A DNA stretch of 64,000 bases from Croceicoccus naphthovorans (lineage in GTDB: Bacteria > Pseudomonadota > Alphaproteobacteria > Sphingomonadales > Sphingomonadaceae), in contig NZ_CP011770.1 in NCBI RefSeq assembly GCF_001028705.1, positions 3,413,501 through 3,477,500 on the forward strand, written 5' to 3'. The translations under genes were made by a program, and so were the position numbers. A model generated the notes under the pieces. That model was given only the letters and a program-made list of their open reading frames with translations. It had not been told where the DNA came from and did no database searches. This document shows, piece by piece, positions 46,613-56,058 of this stretch. Each line of letters opens with the position of its first letter. Position 1 is the first letter of the stretch.

Positions 46613-46909
46613 CTAGCTCCCGACATGCAGGAGAGCGGCGGGAGAAAGGTGCTCGTTCGACGCAAAATCATTATAGGCGGAACTCGCAGTTGAGCCCTGA
46701 TTGTAGGGCATGATGGTCGTGCCGAAGCCTGCTCCAAGGCCGATGACGAACAGGCTGCAAAAGAGCGCGGCACGCCGGCGGCGATCGGCAACCTCGCCAA
46801 GCTGTCCGGCGCGCTGCCAGACACCATCCATGAAGTCTGACGGGTCATGCACAATATCATGCGCGGCCAGCTGTTTGAGCGAAGCATCGAGGGAAGGATA
46901 ATCTGACAT
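46613..46909 (-). CDS. CnrY-like membrane anti-sigma factor
   Basis: 98 residues from ATG 46909 (AGAGG six bases upstream). A cytoplasmic N-terminus (DASLKQLAAHDIVHDPSDFMDGVWQRAGQLGEVADRRRR) is followed by one membrane helix (AALFCSLFVIGLGAGFGTTIM) and a short periplasmic tail. CnrY proteins have this size and topology and hold the sigma factor through the N-terminus. Sequence similarity is weak, so the call rests on topology and the Y-X-H gene order. Confidence 0.75.
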   Translation of the reverse strand: MSDYPSLDASLKQLAAHDIVHDPSDFMDGVWQRAGQLGEVADRRRRAALFCSLFVIGLGAGFGTTIMPYNQGSTASSAYNDFASNEHLSPAALLHVGS

Positions 46910-46937
46910 AGGCAACCTCTAACTATTGTAACTCCTT

Positions 46938-46964
46938 TACGCCACAGCCCGCCGAAGCCCTCAA
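46938..46964 (-). promoter_or_regulatory. Candidate ECF promoter of the cnrYXH-like operon
   Basis: Minus strand: TTGAGG (46964-46959), 17 bases, CGTA (46941-46938), about 30 bases before the cnrY-like start. It would make the sigma operon autoregulated. Confidence 0.7.
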
Positions 46965-46972
46965 AAAAATAT

Positions 46973-46999
46973 TTGAGGGGTATGATATTCTCGCGCGTA
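46973..46999 (+). promoter_or_regulatory. Candidate ECF promoter of the DUF2231 operon
   Basis: TTGAGG (46973-46978), 17 bases, CGTA (46996-46999). It lies back to back with the cnrY promoter: the two -35 boxes form the palindrome CCCTCAAA/TTTGAGGG. The next start codon is only ten bases after the -10 box. Confidence 0.7.
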
Positions 47000-47008
47000 T
47001 CAAGGCAT

Positions 47009-47683
47009 ATGAGCATATTCACCCGCCTTGGCCTCGCCGCCCTCTTCGCAGCCTTTCTGCTTTCGGCACCCTTGCACGCGCATGAAGGGCATCAGGACAA
47101 TATGTCCGACGCTGAAATGCTGGCGATGGAGGAGGGTATGGCCATGCCGGACGACGCCCATGCCGGCGAGCTTGCGCCGCCCGGGGAAGAGATGGACAGG
47201 CCGAACGCGCAGCAGTCCATGTCGCCTGAAGACATGATGCAGCAGAAAATCACGGAAAACCGCCTGACCTCGGCAGAGGACCTTCTGTCGCGCCTTCATC
47301 CGGTCGCGGCGCATTTCCCGATTGCGCTTCTCCTCGTCGCCGCACTCGCCGAACTCGCCTTGATGGTGCGCCCGACCTTGGGGCTTGAGACGACGATCCG
47401 GTTTCTCGTAGCCGGCGGCGCGATCGGGGCGGTCGTTGCGGCTTTGCTCGGATGGTTTGCGGGTGGATGGCGACTGCTGGACCGGTCGGAAAATCTCGCC
47501 ATTCACCGCTGGAACGGCACGACGATTGCCATATTGAGCCTCCTCGCCTGGTGGGTTGCTGCGCGCGGAAAGGGGAGAGGCGCGCTGCGCCTGCTTCTGG
47601 CGCTGATCGCTGCGGCGCTCATCGTACAAGGCTATTTCGGCGGGGAGATGGTGCACGGGCCCAATCATATGGGCATCATGTAG
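47009..47683 (+). CDS. DUF2231 membrane protein with His/Met-rich periplasmic segment
   Basis: 224 residues from ATG 47009. A signal-like helix (cleavage near LHAHEG) is followed by an acidic Met-rich stretch (EGHQDNMSDAEMLAMEEGMAMPDDAHAG). A four-helix DUF2231 domain comes next (RLHPVAAHFPIALLLVAALAELALM, then IHRWNGTTIAILSLLAWW) and the tail ends GGEMVHGPNHMGIM. DUF2231 proteins occur in copper and heme contexts; the role is unknown. The start lies about ten bases after a likely ECF -10 box, so the mRNA may be almost leaderless. Confidence 0.82.
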   Translation: MSIFTRLGLAALFAAFLLSAPLHAHEGHQDNMSDAEMLAMEEGMAMPDDAHAGELAPPGEEMDRPNAQQSMSPEDMMQQKITENRLTSAEDLLSRLHPVAAHFPIALLLVAALAELALMVRPTLGLETTIRFLVAGGAIGAVVAALLGWFAGGWRLLDRSENLAIHRWNGTTIAILSLLAWWVAARGKGRGALRLLLALIAAALIVQGYFGGEMVHGPNHMGIM

Positions 47684-48370
47684 GTGGGACGGGTAGCCGC
47701 TCCTCAAGGCGACCGAGCCTTCACGCCAGCCCTTGCCAAAGCCTGGCTGACCCCGGTCTATGACCTCACCAACGCCTTGTTTACGCGTGAGCGGACATGG
47801 CGGCGCGCGGTTGTCCGCGCCGCCAATCTTGCGCCCGGCGATCATCTTATCGATGTTGGGTGCGGAACCGGCACCTTGCTTCGCGATCTCATGATCAGCT
47901 GTCCGCAGGCGGGTCTCGCCGGCGTTGAGCCCGATCCGGCAGCACTGGCCATCGCGCGTCGCAAGTTTGGCGCCGGGGCGGATCTGATCCGTTGGCACAA
48001 TGGCTTTCTCGATACCCTCGACCTGACCGCGCGATGGCAGCCGAACAAGATCGTCAGCAGCCTCGTCTTTCATCAGGTTCCGCTGGGTGAAAAGCGGGCA
48101 ATCCTGGAGCAGATGCACGATCTGCTCCAGCCCGGAGGCATGGTGCTGATTGCCGACTATATGGCTCAGGACTCCGCCCTTATGCGCAAGCTTTTCCGCG
48201 CCACGGTGCAGCAGCTCGACGGTGTCGAAGACACGCAGCCCAATGCCGACGGTATCCTGGAGCGGCAGCTTGCCGAAATTTTCACCGACGCCGAAAGGCT
48301 TCACGTCTTCCCGACCGCCACCGGAGCGATATCGCTCTGGCACGGCTACAAGAAAGGTCCCCATACATGA
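47684..48370 (+). CDS. Class I SAM-dependent methyltransferase
   Basis: 228 residues from GTG 47684, directly after the DUF2231 stop. The SAM-binding motif is HLIDVGCGTGTLLRDL (about residue 54), then GVEPDPAALAIARRKF and VSSLVFHQVPLGEKRAILEQMHDLLQPGGMVLIADY. It resembles UbiE/arsenite-type small-molecule methyltransferases but has no cysteines typical of ArsM. The substrate is unknown. It sits between two likely metal-binding proteins in one operon; the stop overlaps the next start (ATGA). Confidence 0.85.
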   Translation: MGRVAAPQGDRAFTPALAKAWLTPVYDLTNALFTRERTWRRAVVRAANLAPGDHLIDVGCGTGTLLRDLMISCPQAGLAGVEPDPAALAIARRKFGAGADLIRWHNGFLDTLDLTARWQPNKIVSSLVFHQVPLGEKRAILEQMHDLLQPGGMVLIADYMAQDSALMRKLFRATVQQLDGVEDTQPNADGILERQLAEIFTDAERLHVFPTATGAISLWHGYKKGPHT

Positions 48371-48834
48371 CCCGCACGTTTGCGCGAAAGCGCTTTCGCA
48401 ACTCGTTCGCCGCAACAGCCCTCCTGGTAATTGCCGCCTGTTCGAACGTTGCCCAGGCGGCCACCTACACGATGTATCGCGATCCCGGCTGCGGCTGCTG
48501 CCTCAAATGGGCCAACCATTTCGAGAACGGCATGGACGCCGAGGTTGCGACTGTCGACACCACTGACATGGGTTCGGTGAAAGCCGACAAGGGCGTACCT
48601 TCCGATCTGTGGTCGTGCCATACGATGGTGATCGAGGGATATGTCATCGAAGGTCACGTCCCGGCAGAAGCAATCTCAAAATTGCTGCGCGAGCGCCCGG
48701 CAGGCGTTTCCGGACTTGCCGTTCCCGGCATGCCGCTGGGCTCACCTGGCATGGAATACGAGAACCGTGTGCAACCCTATGACGTCATCGCCTTTGGGCC
48801 CGGCGGCCGTACGGTTTTCGCAAGTTACCCCTGA
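48367..48834 (+). CDS. DUF411 periplasmic metal-binding protein (CopG-like)
   Basis: 155 residues. The signal peptide ends near AQAA; then YTMYRDPGCGCCLKWANHF gives the C-x-C-C cluster of DUF411/CopG. A second Cys/His site is in WSCHTMVIEGYVIEGHVPAEAI. CopG-like proteins bind copper and are thought to act in redox handling in the periplasm. It overlaps the methyltransferase by four bases and is third in the operon from the ECF promoter. Confidence 0.9.
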   Translation: MTRTFARKRFRNSFAATALLVIAACSNVAQAATYTMYRDPGCGCCLKWANHFENGMDAEVATVDTTDMGSVKADKGVPSDLWSCHTMVIEGYVIEGHVPAEAISKLLRERPAGVSGLAVPGMPLGSPGMEYENRVQPYDVIAFGPGGRTVFASYP

Positions 48835-48869
48835 ACGGGCAAGAAAACGCCCCCAACTTTTGGAGAATA

Positions 48870-49151
48870 ATGATGAAAATGATCCTCACCGTCGCTGGCG
48901 CGCTTGCTTTCTCGGCAAGCCCGGTCCTTGCTCAGGAGGCCCCTTCTGAAAAGCCCAAAATGTGCGAGATGATGCACGACGGAAAGAAGATGCAGGGCAT
49001 GATGATGAAGGATAAGGACGGAAAAATGTCATGCCAGATGATGGACCACTCCAAGATGGACCATTCTAAAATGGAACATGGCCAGTCCGGCCATGGCGAG
49101 AAGAAGGCCGCCGAGGCTGAAAAGCCGCAGACCGAACACAAGCACGACTGA
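48870..49151 (+). CDS. Small Met/His-rich exported protein
   Basis: 93 residues with GGAG before ATG 48870. The signal peptide ends near VLAQE. The mature part is packed with Met, His and Lys: CEMMHDGKKMQGMMMKDK, then MDHSKMDHSKMEHG and a C-terminal EHKHD. It looks like a periplasmic copper sponge or chaperone. No family fold is obvious. The MDHS words match those in CopB, the NTF2-like protein and the Cu-ATPase. Confidence 0.82.
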   Translation: MMKMILTVAGALAFSASPVLAQEAPSEKPKMCEMMHDGKKMQGMMMKDKDGKMSCQMMDHSKMDHSKMEHGQSGHGEKKAAEAEKPQTEHKHD

Positions 49152-49160
49152 CTTGATCTT

Positions 49161-49199
49161 GGCGTCTGGTGCCGACAACCCCATCCGGGGCCAGACGCC
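49161..49199. terminator. Hairpin between convergent genes
   Basis: GGCGTCTGG (49161-49169) pairs with CCAGACGCC (49191-49199) around a 21-base loop, between the Met/His-rich gene and csoR. It has no T-run. Possibly a bidirectional 3'-end structure. Confidence 0.4.
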
Positions 49200-49483
49200 T
49201 AACGAGCCATGCGTTCGATAAGAGCGAGAAGCTCTGCGACTTTCTCTGATTGATCGGTCTTGTTGTTCGAGGCGAGCGCCTGTTCGATGCAGTGCTTGGT
49301 ATGGATGTCGAGTACTTTGGTCCTGGCGGCGCGCGCGGCGGCTTCGAGCGCGAGGATCTGCTGCAGGATATCGACGCAATAGCGCTCTTCTTCCATCATT
49401 CTCGATATTCCTCGCGCCTGCCCCTCGATCTTGCGCATTCGGGTCAAGACATCACGGAACTTGGGGTTTTGATCATCGCTCAT
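49199..49483 (-). CDS. csoR: CsoR/RcnR-family metal-responsive repressor
   Basis: 94 residues from ATG 49483 (GGAGA upstream; ATG 49510 is a less likely start). The all-helical DUF156 fold has the Cu(I) ligand set: Cys in RYCVDILQQI, and H-x3-C in HTKHC, as in CsoR (Cys, His, Cys). That favours copper rather than formaldehyde or nickel sensing. It is divergent from DUF5676, and a C6-centred palindrome of CsoR type lies between them. Confidence 0.9.
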   Translation of the reverse strand: MSDDQNPKFRDVLTRMRKIEGQARGISRMMEEERYCVDILQQILALEAAARAARTKVLDIHTKHCIEQALASNNKTDQSEKVAELLALIERMAR

Positions 49484-49552
49484 GCCGTTCTCTCCAGACG
49501 CCGAGTTCATTCCTGACTGCTTTTGACACAGTTGCAAAGCAGTTCGCAATAC

Positions 49553-49570
49553 ACTATACCCCCCTATAGT
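49553..49570. promoter_or_regulatory. CsoR-type operator
   Basis: ACTATA-CCCCCC-TATAGT, a perfect AT-flanked palindrome around a C6 tract, between csoR and the DUF5676 gene. CsoR/RcnR proteins are known to bind such G/C-tract operators. It probably controls both directions. Confidence 0.85.
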
Positions 49571-49587
49571 ATACGACGGAGACAAAG

Positions 49588-49860
49588 ATGACCGGTTCGA
49601 CGACGAAAGGCTCGATACTTGCCTGGGGCTGGGCTCTCAGCTTCTTCCTCCTAATTTCCTATCTGCTCTGCGTGGCCTTCGGCCTCATTGCCCCTGAGAC
49701 CTTCCATATGCACGAAGCATGGGCACCGTTGTTGCCGGGCTTCGATTGGTTGTCTTGGCCAGGCTTCTTCGCCGGGGCTATCGGCAGCTTCCTTTATGGC
49801 TGGTATATTGCGATCCTCGGGGTCCCGCTCGTCCGCTATTTCAGGAAAAGGATCGGGTGA
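49588..49860 (+). CDS. DUF5676 membrane protein
   Basis: 90 residues, two helices (LAWGWALSFFLLISYLLCVAFGLI and SWPGFFAGAIGSFLYGWYIAILGVPLVRYF) around a short loop, FHMHEAWAPLLPGFDW. This matches the DUF5676 family, often beside copper ATPases and csoR. The FHMHE loop could hold metal. It starts 17 bases after the CsoR-type operator, so copper control is likely. Confidence 0.85.
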   Translation: MTGSTTKGSILAWGWALSFFLLISYLLCVAFGLIAPETFHMHEAWAPLLPGFDWLSWPGFFAGAIGSFLYGWYIAILGVPLVRYFRKRIG

Positions 49861-49917
49861 AGAACCGGCGGTGTGATTTTATCTCCTGCCGCGAACTTCG
49901 CACAGGCCGTATAGCTC

Positions 49918-50757
49918 ATGACAAAGTACAGCTTTCCCTCTTCCGGTTCGTCTTTCAGCAAGAAAAGCGATCCGGCCCTGCATACGGTTATCGGGGCAGT
50001 GCTGGGCGTCTTAATCCTTCATCCGCTCACGGCGCTCGTTTACGGGTCCGGAGGGGCAGGAGCGGCGAGCGTGCCATTTGCTGAGCAGTTGGGCCTGGCG
50101 GTCGATCGACTGGGCGCGGCATTTGAAATCGAAATGCTGCCCATGAGCCTGGTTTTCGCGGTGATCGGCGGCGCAATCGGCCTGGCTTTTGGTCTTTATC
50201 ATCTGCGGCTGATGGCCGATCGCCAGACAATCCGCACTTTGGAGCACCAACTGGCCGAAGAGTTGCCGCTGCTTATCGCTCGCGGCGAGGGTGCGCAGCT
50301 GGAATTCAAATCATCGCTGCGCTGGGATACGCGCCAGCAGCGCGCAAATCGCAGCCTTCAGCAGGTCGTGGTCAGGACGATTGCCGGATTTCTCAACAAT
50401 GATGGCGGTACGCTGCTCATCGGCATCGACGATAACGGACAGATCTTGGGAATCGAAGCGGATCTGAAGACTCTCAAACACCCCAATAGGGACGGGTTCG
50501 AGCGCGTGCTGATGGACGCGATACGATCAGGCCTGGGCGGTAATGCCTGCGCCTTGGTTCATTGCTATTTTCATGATCTCGATGGCCGAACCATTTGCCG
50601 GGTCATCGCTGAAAAGAGCTTCGAGCCGATCTATTTTCTCGACAATGGTGTGGCACGCTTCATGCTCCGCGCCGGCAACAGCACACGAGAGTTGGATGTG
50701 CGCGAAGCGCACGCTCACCTGTCACAGCGCGGGAAACAGCATGCGCGGCAGGCTTGA
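49918..50757 (+). CDS. Membrane protein with AlbA_2 (Schlafen-like) domain
   Basis: 279 residues. Two N-terminal helices (TVIGAVLGVLILHPLTALVYG and LPMSLVFAVIGGAIGLAFGLYHLRLM) anchor a cytoplasmic AlbA_2 domain: EGAQLEFKSSLRWD, IAGFLNNDGGTLLIGIDDNGQILGIEADL, then FMLRAGNSTRELD. AlbA_2 is usually found in DNA/RNA-binding regulators and Schlafen-like nucleases; a membrane-tethered form is uncommon. It lies between DUF5676 and the copper ATPase and has no known metal role. ATG 49918 has a weak ribosome site. Confidence 0.8.
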   Translation: MTKYSFPSSGSSFSKKSDPALHTVIGAVLGVLILHPLTALVYGSGGAGAASVPFAEQLGLAVDRLGAAFEIEMLPMSLVFAVIGGAIGLAFGLYHLRLMADRQTIRTLEHQLAEELPLLIARGEGAQLEFKSSLRWDTRQQRANRSLQQVVVRTIAGFLNNDGGTLLIGIDDNGQILGIEADLKTLKHPNRDGFERVLMDAIRSGLGGNACALVHCYFHDLDGRTICRVIAEKSFEPIYFLDNGVARFMLRAGNSTRELDVREAHAHLSQRGKQHARQA

Positions 50758-50903
50758 AATGATCCTCTGCCATAAATCGGCAGGTCGGGTTGACCTCGTT
50801 CCCCGTTTCACGCTGTCACTTTCAGTGGCGCACGCCGCCTGTCAGCTCGGTTCGGCCTTGTCGGCGGAACGTTGGCACACCTTTGGCCAGATCCAGGGAG
50901 ACT

Positions 50904-53117
<2,214 letters not shown>

Positions 53118-53235
53118 ACATCCAGCAATCGACAGACACCATCCCTAAATTCTGCCCGAGTGCCTGCACGCTACGGCAGGCGCGGTCGCGGGCGGAAGAT
53201 GTATCTGCGATGCAAGCCAAAGAAAGGATAACCGC

Positions 53236-54609
53236 ATGGATACCCATTCGGCGCACGAAGACAGCCTGAACAAGGGCAGCATCACCCTGCTTGGCGGCGT
53301 TGCCATGGGGACCGGAGTCATGATCGGAGCCGGCATTTTTGCGCTCACCGGTCAGATCGCGGAGCTTGCCGGCCCTCTCTTCCCCCTCTCCTTCGTCGCA
53401 GGCGCGCTCATCACCGCGCTCGCATCATACAGCTACATCAAGATGTCGAATGCCTGGCCATCGTCGGGTGGCATCGCGATGATCCTGCAAAAGGCCTATG
53501 GTCCGGGTGTCGTCGCGGCCTCCGCATCAGTGCTGATGGCCATGTCGATGGTTATCAATGAGAGCCTGGTGGCGCGAACCTTCGCGACCTATGCGCTGCG
53601 TCCGTTTGGGCTCGAAGAAAACGCATTGCTGATATCGGGCTTGGCGCTGGGACTCATCGTTTTCGCCTATCTGGTCAACGCCGCGGGCAATAGATCGGTA
53701 AGCGGGTTTTCGCTCGTTATGTCGGCGATAAAGGTTGGCGGGATAGCGGTGTTCGCAGTTGCGGCGATCTGGGCCAGCGGACTGTTCGCAGGCGCCTTTA
53801 CCGAGCCTGCTTCCTTGTCGAACGGCGAAGCATTGCTCGCTTCGGTGGCCTTCTCGATCCTTGCATTCAAGGGGTTTACAACCATCACCAACAGTGGCGG
53901 AGAAATCGTCGATCCGCACAAGAATGTCGGTCGCACAATCATGATCTCGATTGCCGTGTGCATCGTGGTTTATCTGCTCGTCGCCTTGGCCGTTGGCTCC
54001 AGTCTCAGCATCGGCGAGATCGTTCAGGCGCGTGACTATTCCCTGGCCGCGGCAGCGCGCCCCGCATTGGGAGATCTCGGGTTCTATTTCACCGTAGCGA
54101 TTGCCATCTCGGCGACTACGTCGGGGGTCATTGCGAGCGTGTTCGCCGTCTCGCGGATGCTGACAATGCTGACCGAGATGAAGATGATCCCCCACAGCCA
54201 TTTCGGAATGAAGGGCGGCATCCGTAGCCACATGCTGGTCTATACGGTCGTCATAGCCGGCACACTGGCGGTCCTGTTCGACCTTTCCCGCATCGCCTCG
54301 CTCGGCGCCTTCTTCTACCTTGTCATGGACATGCTCGTCCATTGGGGCGTGTTTCGCAGTCTTCGCAAAAAGATCGGCGCCCGCGCTTCCGTCCTGCTCA
54401 CCGCGCTGGCGGCCGACGCCGTTGTGCTCGCCGCATTTACGGCCGCCAAACTCAAGAGCGATCCGGCCGTGGTTGCCTATGCGGTGATCGGAATCGCGGC
54501 CGTGTTCGTGGCGGAATGGATATTTCTGTCCGGCCAGCGCAGGGAGACGAACACAGATTCTATTGAAAACAAGGTCGAGAGCGGGAGCGGCGATCACGAC
54601 CGTCCTTGA
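53236..54609 (+). CDS. APC-family amino-acid permease
   Basis: 457 residues, about 12 helices. GSITLLGGVAMGTGVMIGAGIFALTGQIAELAGPLFPLSF is the typical first helix of APC permeases, with GSG-like GTG and MIGAGIF. AFKGFTTITNSGGEIVDPHKNVGRTI and the C-terminal helices fit too. The substrate is unknown. Its place in a copper island is odd but common in sphingomonad islands. AAAGGATAACCGC precedes ATG 53236. Confidence 0.88.
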   Translation: MDTHSAHEDSLNKGSITLLGGVAMGTGVMIGAGIFALTGQIAELAGPLFPLSFVAGALITALASYSYIKMSNAWPSSGGIAMILQKAYGPGVVAASASVLMAMSMVINESLVARTFATYALRPFGLEENALLISGLALGLIVFAYLVNAAGNRSVSGFSLVMSAIKVGGIAVFAVAAIWASGLFAGAFTEPASLSNGEALLASVAFSILAFKGFTTITNSGGEIVDPHKNVGRTIMISIAVCIVVYLLVALAVGSSLSIGEIVQARDYSLAAAARPALGDLGFYFTVAIAISATTSGVIASVFAVSRMLTMLTEMKMIPHSHFGMKGGIRSHMLVYTVVIAGTLAVLFDLSRIASLGAFFYLVMDMLVHWGVFRSLRKKIGARASVLLTALAADAVVLAAFTAAKLKSDPAVVAYAVIGIAAVFVAEWIFLSGQRRETNTDSIENKVESGSGDHDRP

Positions 54610-54651
54610 GCGCAACATTGGCTGTTTGGCAGCTCAGATAAATATTTTTGA

Positions 54652-54676
54652 GGCGGCGCCGTAATTTCGCGCCGCC
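54652..54676. terminator. GC-rich hairpin downstream of the APC permease
   Basis: GGCGGCGC (54652-54659) pairs with GCGCCGCC (54669-54676) over a 9-base loop. Only a loose T-rich stretch follows on the plus strand. Weak terminator candidate, possibly serving both the permease and the small minus-strand frame. Confidence 0.4.
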
Positions 54677-54690
54677 GCGCCCGTCTTTAT

Positions 54691-54804
54691 TCATTCGGCT
54701 GCAATCGGAATACCGGAAGTTTGTCCATCTTGTCCGTACCAGGCCGCGCGATCGACCGGCAGAAAGAGATTCGCGGGAGGAATGTCGGCGATTGCGACAA
54801 ACAT
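54691..54804 (-). CDS. Possible 37-residue protein
   Basis: ATG 54804 follows AAAGAGAAACG at a good distance. The product MFVAIADIPPANLFLPVDRA, then WYGQDGQTSGIPIAAE, is balanced in composition, not the Arg/Pro/Ser mix of antisense frames. A GC-rich hairpin lies 15 bases after the stop. No family is recognised. It occupies the 295-base gap between the permease and the glutaredoxin gene; real status is uncertain. Confidence 0.35.
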   Translation of the reverse strand: MFVAIADIPPANLFLPVDRAAWYGQDGQTSGIPIAAE

Positions 54805-54904
54805 CGTTTCTCTTTCGAAGAACGATGAAACGAAAACGCGAAACGAACATTGGAATTGAACAAGCAGCCCCAGGCTGTGCGTGTGAACAAGGGGCTGTAA
54901 AGGC

Positions 54905-55648
54905 ATGAAAACTGCGAGTGTTTACCGGATGGTGATGGAGGATCATGTCTGTCCCTATGGCATCAAAACGGTCGATCTTCTCAAGCGGCAAGGCTTCGAG
55001 GTCGACGATCATCACCTGACCAGCAGGGAGGAAACCGACGCGTTCAAGGACAAGCACGACGTCGAGACCACGCCGCAGACCTTTATGGAAGGCAAGCGCA
55101 TTGGCGGCTATGACGATGTCCGCGAGTTCTTCGGCAAAAGCCGCTCGCAGCCCGAGGAAGGCGAAACCAGCTATCAGCCTGTCATTGCGATTTTCGCGGT
55201 CGCGCTGCTGCTCGCGCTCGGGCTGAGCTGGGCGTTTTTTGACGACCTCTTCACCGTTCGGGCCGCGGAGTGGTTCGTCAGCCTCTCGATGACCTTGCTC
55301 GCCGTCCAGAAGCTTCAGGACGTGCGCAGTTTCTCGACCATGTTCCTCAACTACGATCTACTCGCACGGCGCTGGGTGCCCTATGGCTTCGTCTATCCGT
55401 TCGGCGAAGCCGCTGCCGGCATTCTCATGACCGCGGGCGCACTGACCTGGCTTTCTGCCCCGCTGGCATTATTCATCGGCACCGTCGGCGCTGTCAGCGT
55501 CTTCAAGGCTGTCTACATCGACAAGCGTGAGCTCAAATGCGCTTGCGTCGGAGGTAGCAGCAACGTCCCGCTCGGTTTCGTCTCGCTGACAGAGAACCTG
55601 TTCATGATGGGGATGGGGCTCTGGATGGGTCTCAAGGTCTTTACATGA
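54905..55648 (+). CDS. Glutaredoxin-MauE fusion membrane protein
   Basis: 247 residues. Residues 1-85 are glutaredoxin-like with a monothiol CPYG site (DHVCPYGIKTVDLLKRQGFEVDDHHL, TTPQTFMEGKRIGGYDDVREFF). Residues 95-247 form a four-helix MauE/DoxX-like domain (FTVRAAEWFVSLSMTLLAVQKLQDV, YPFGEAAAGILM) with a CAC motif (KCACVGGSSNVPLGF). It may pass thiols or electrons across the membrane. The end overlaps the channel-like gene by four bases. Confidence 0.85.
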   Translation: MKTASVYRMVMEDHVCPYGIKTVDLLKRQGFEVDDHHLTSREETDAFKDKHDVETTPQTFMEGKRIGGYDDVREFFGKSRSQPEEGETSYQPVIAIFAVALLLALGLSWAFFDDLFTVRAAEWFVSLSMTLLAVQKLQDVRSFSTMFLNYDLLARRWVPYGFVYPFGEAAAGILMTAGALTWLSAPLALFIGTVGAVSVFKAVYIDKRELKCACVGGSSNVPLGFVSLTENLFMMGMGLWMGLKVFT

Positions 55649-56058
55649 TCCTCGGTTTAATCCTGGCGACCTCGCTGTTCCTGATATCGGTGGGCTCGCA
55701 CCTCGTCATACTGAATGCGGGCCATACGCTGCTCGAGCAAAACTGCAGCCTTCTGCACAAGCTGGGCATCGCGCTGCTCGTTCTTTTCTCGCATCTGACC
55801 GTAGCGGCGTTCTTCGCCGCCGGCTTCTGGATCGGCGAGGAGCTGGGTCTGGGCGGCTTCCGGCAGGCCGGCGCGATGACCGCGATGGACTATTTCTATT
55901 TTTCTCTGATCAACGTGACGACGCTTGGTTTGGCGGACATTTTCCCAACCGAGCACCTGCGGGTTCTCGCCGGCGTCGAGGCCCTCACCGGCTTCGCTCT
56001 CATCAGCTGCTCGGCGCAGCTATTCTGGACCATGATGCACAAAGGAGAAGAAGCATGA
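55645..56058 (+). CDS. Two-helix ion-channel-like protein with altered selectivity filter
   Basis: 137 residues: helices ILGLILATSLFLISVGSHLVIL and LGIALLVLFSHLTVAAFFAAGF, a pore-loop region DYFYFSLINVTTLGLADIFP, and a last helix EALTGFALISCSAQLFWTMM. This is the Ion_trans_2 layout, but the potassium filter TVGYGD reads TLGLAD. So it is probably not a K+ channel; the conducted ion, if any, is unknown. It overlaps both neighbours by four bases in a four-gene operon. Confidence 0.8.
   Translation: MILGLILATSLFLISVGSHLVILNAGHTLLEQNCSLLHKLGIALLVLFSHLTVAAFFAAGFWIGEELGLGGFRQAGAMTAMDYFYFSLINVTTLGLADIFPTEHLRVLAGVEALTGFALISCSAQLFWTMMHKGEEA

Noticed and set aside
54643..54676. A fourth TTGAGG upstream of the glutaredoxin gene
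   Set aside because: TTGAGG at 54648-54653 lacks CGTA after 17 bases and lies about 250 bases from the next start; it is part of the hairpin region.
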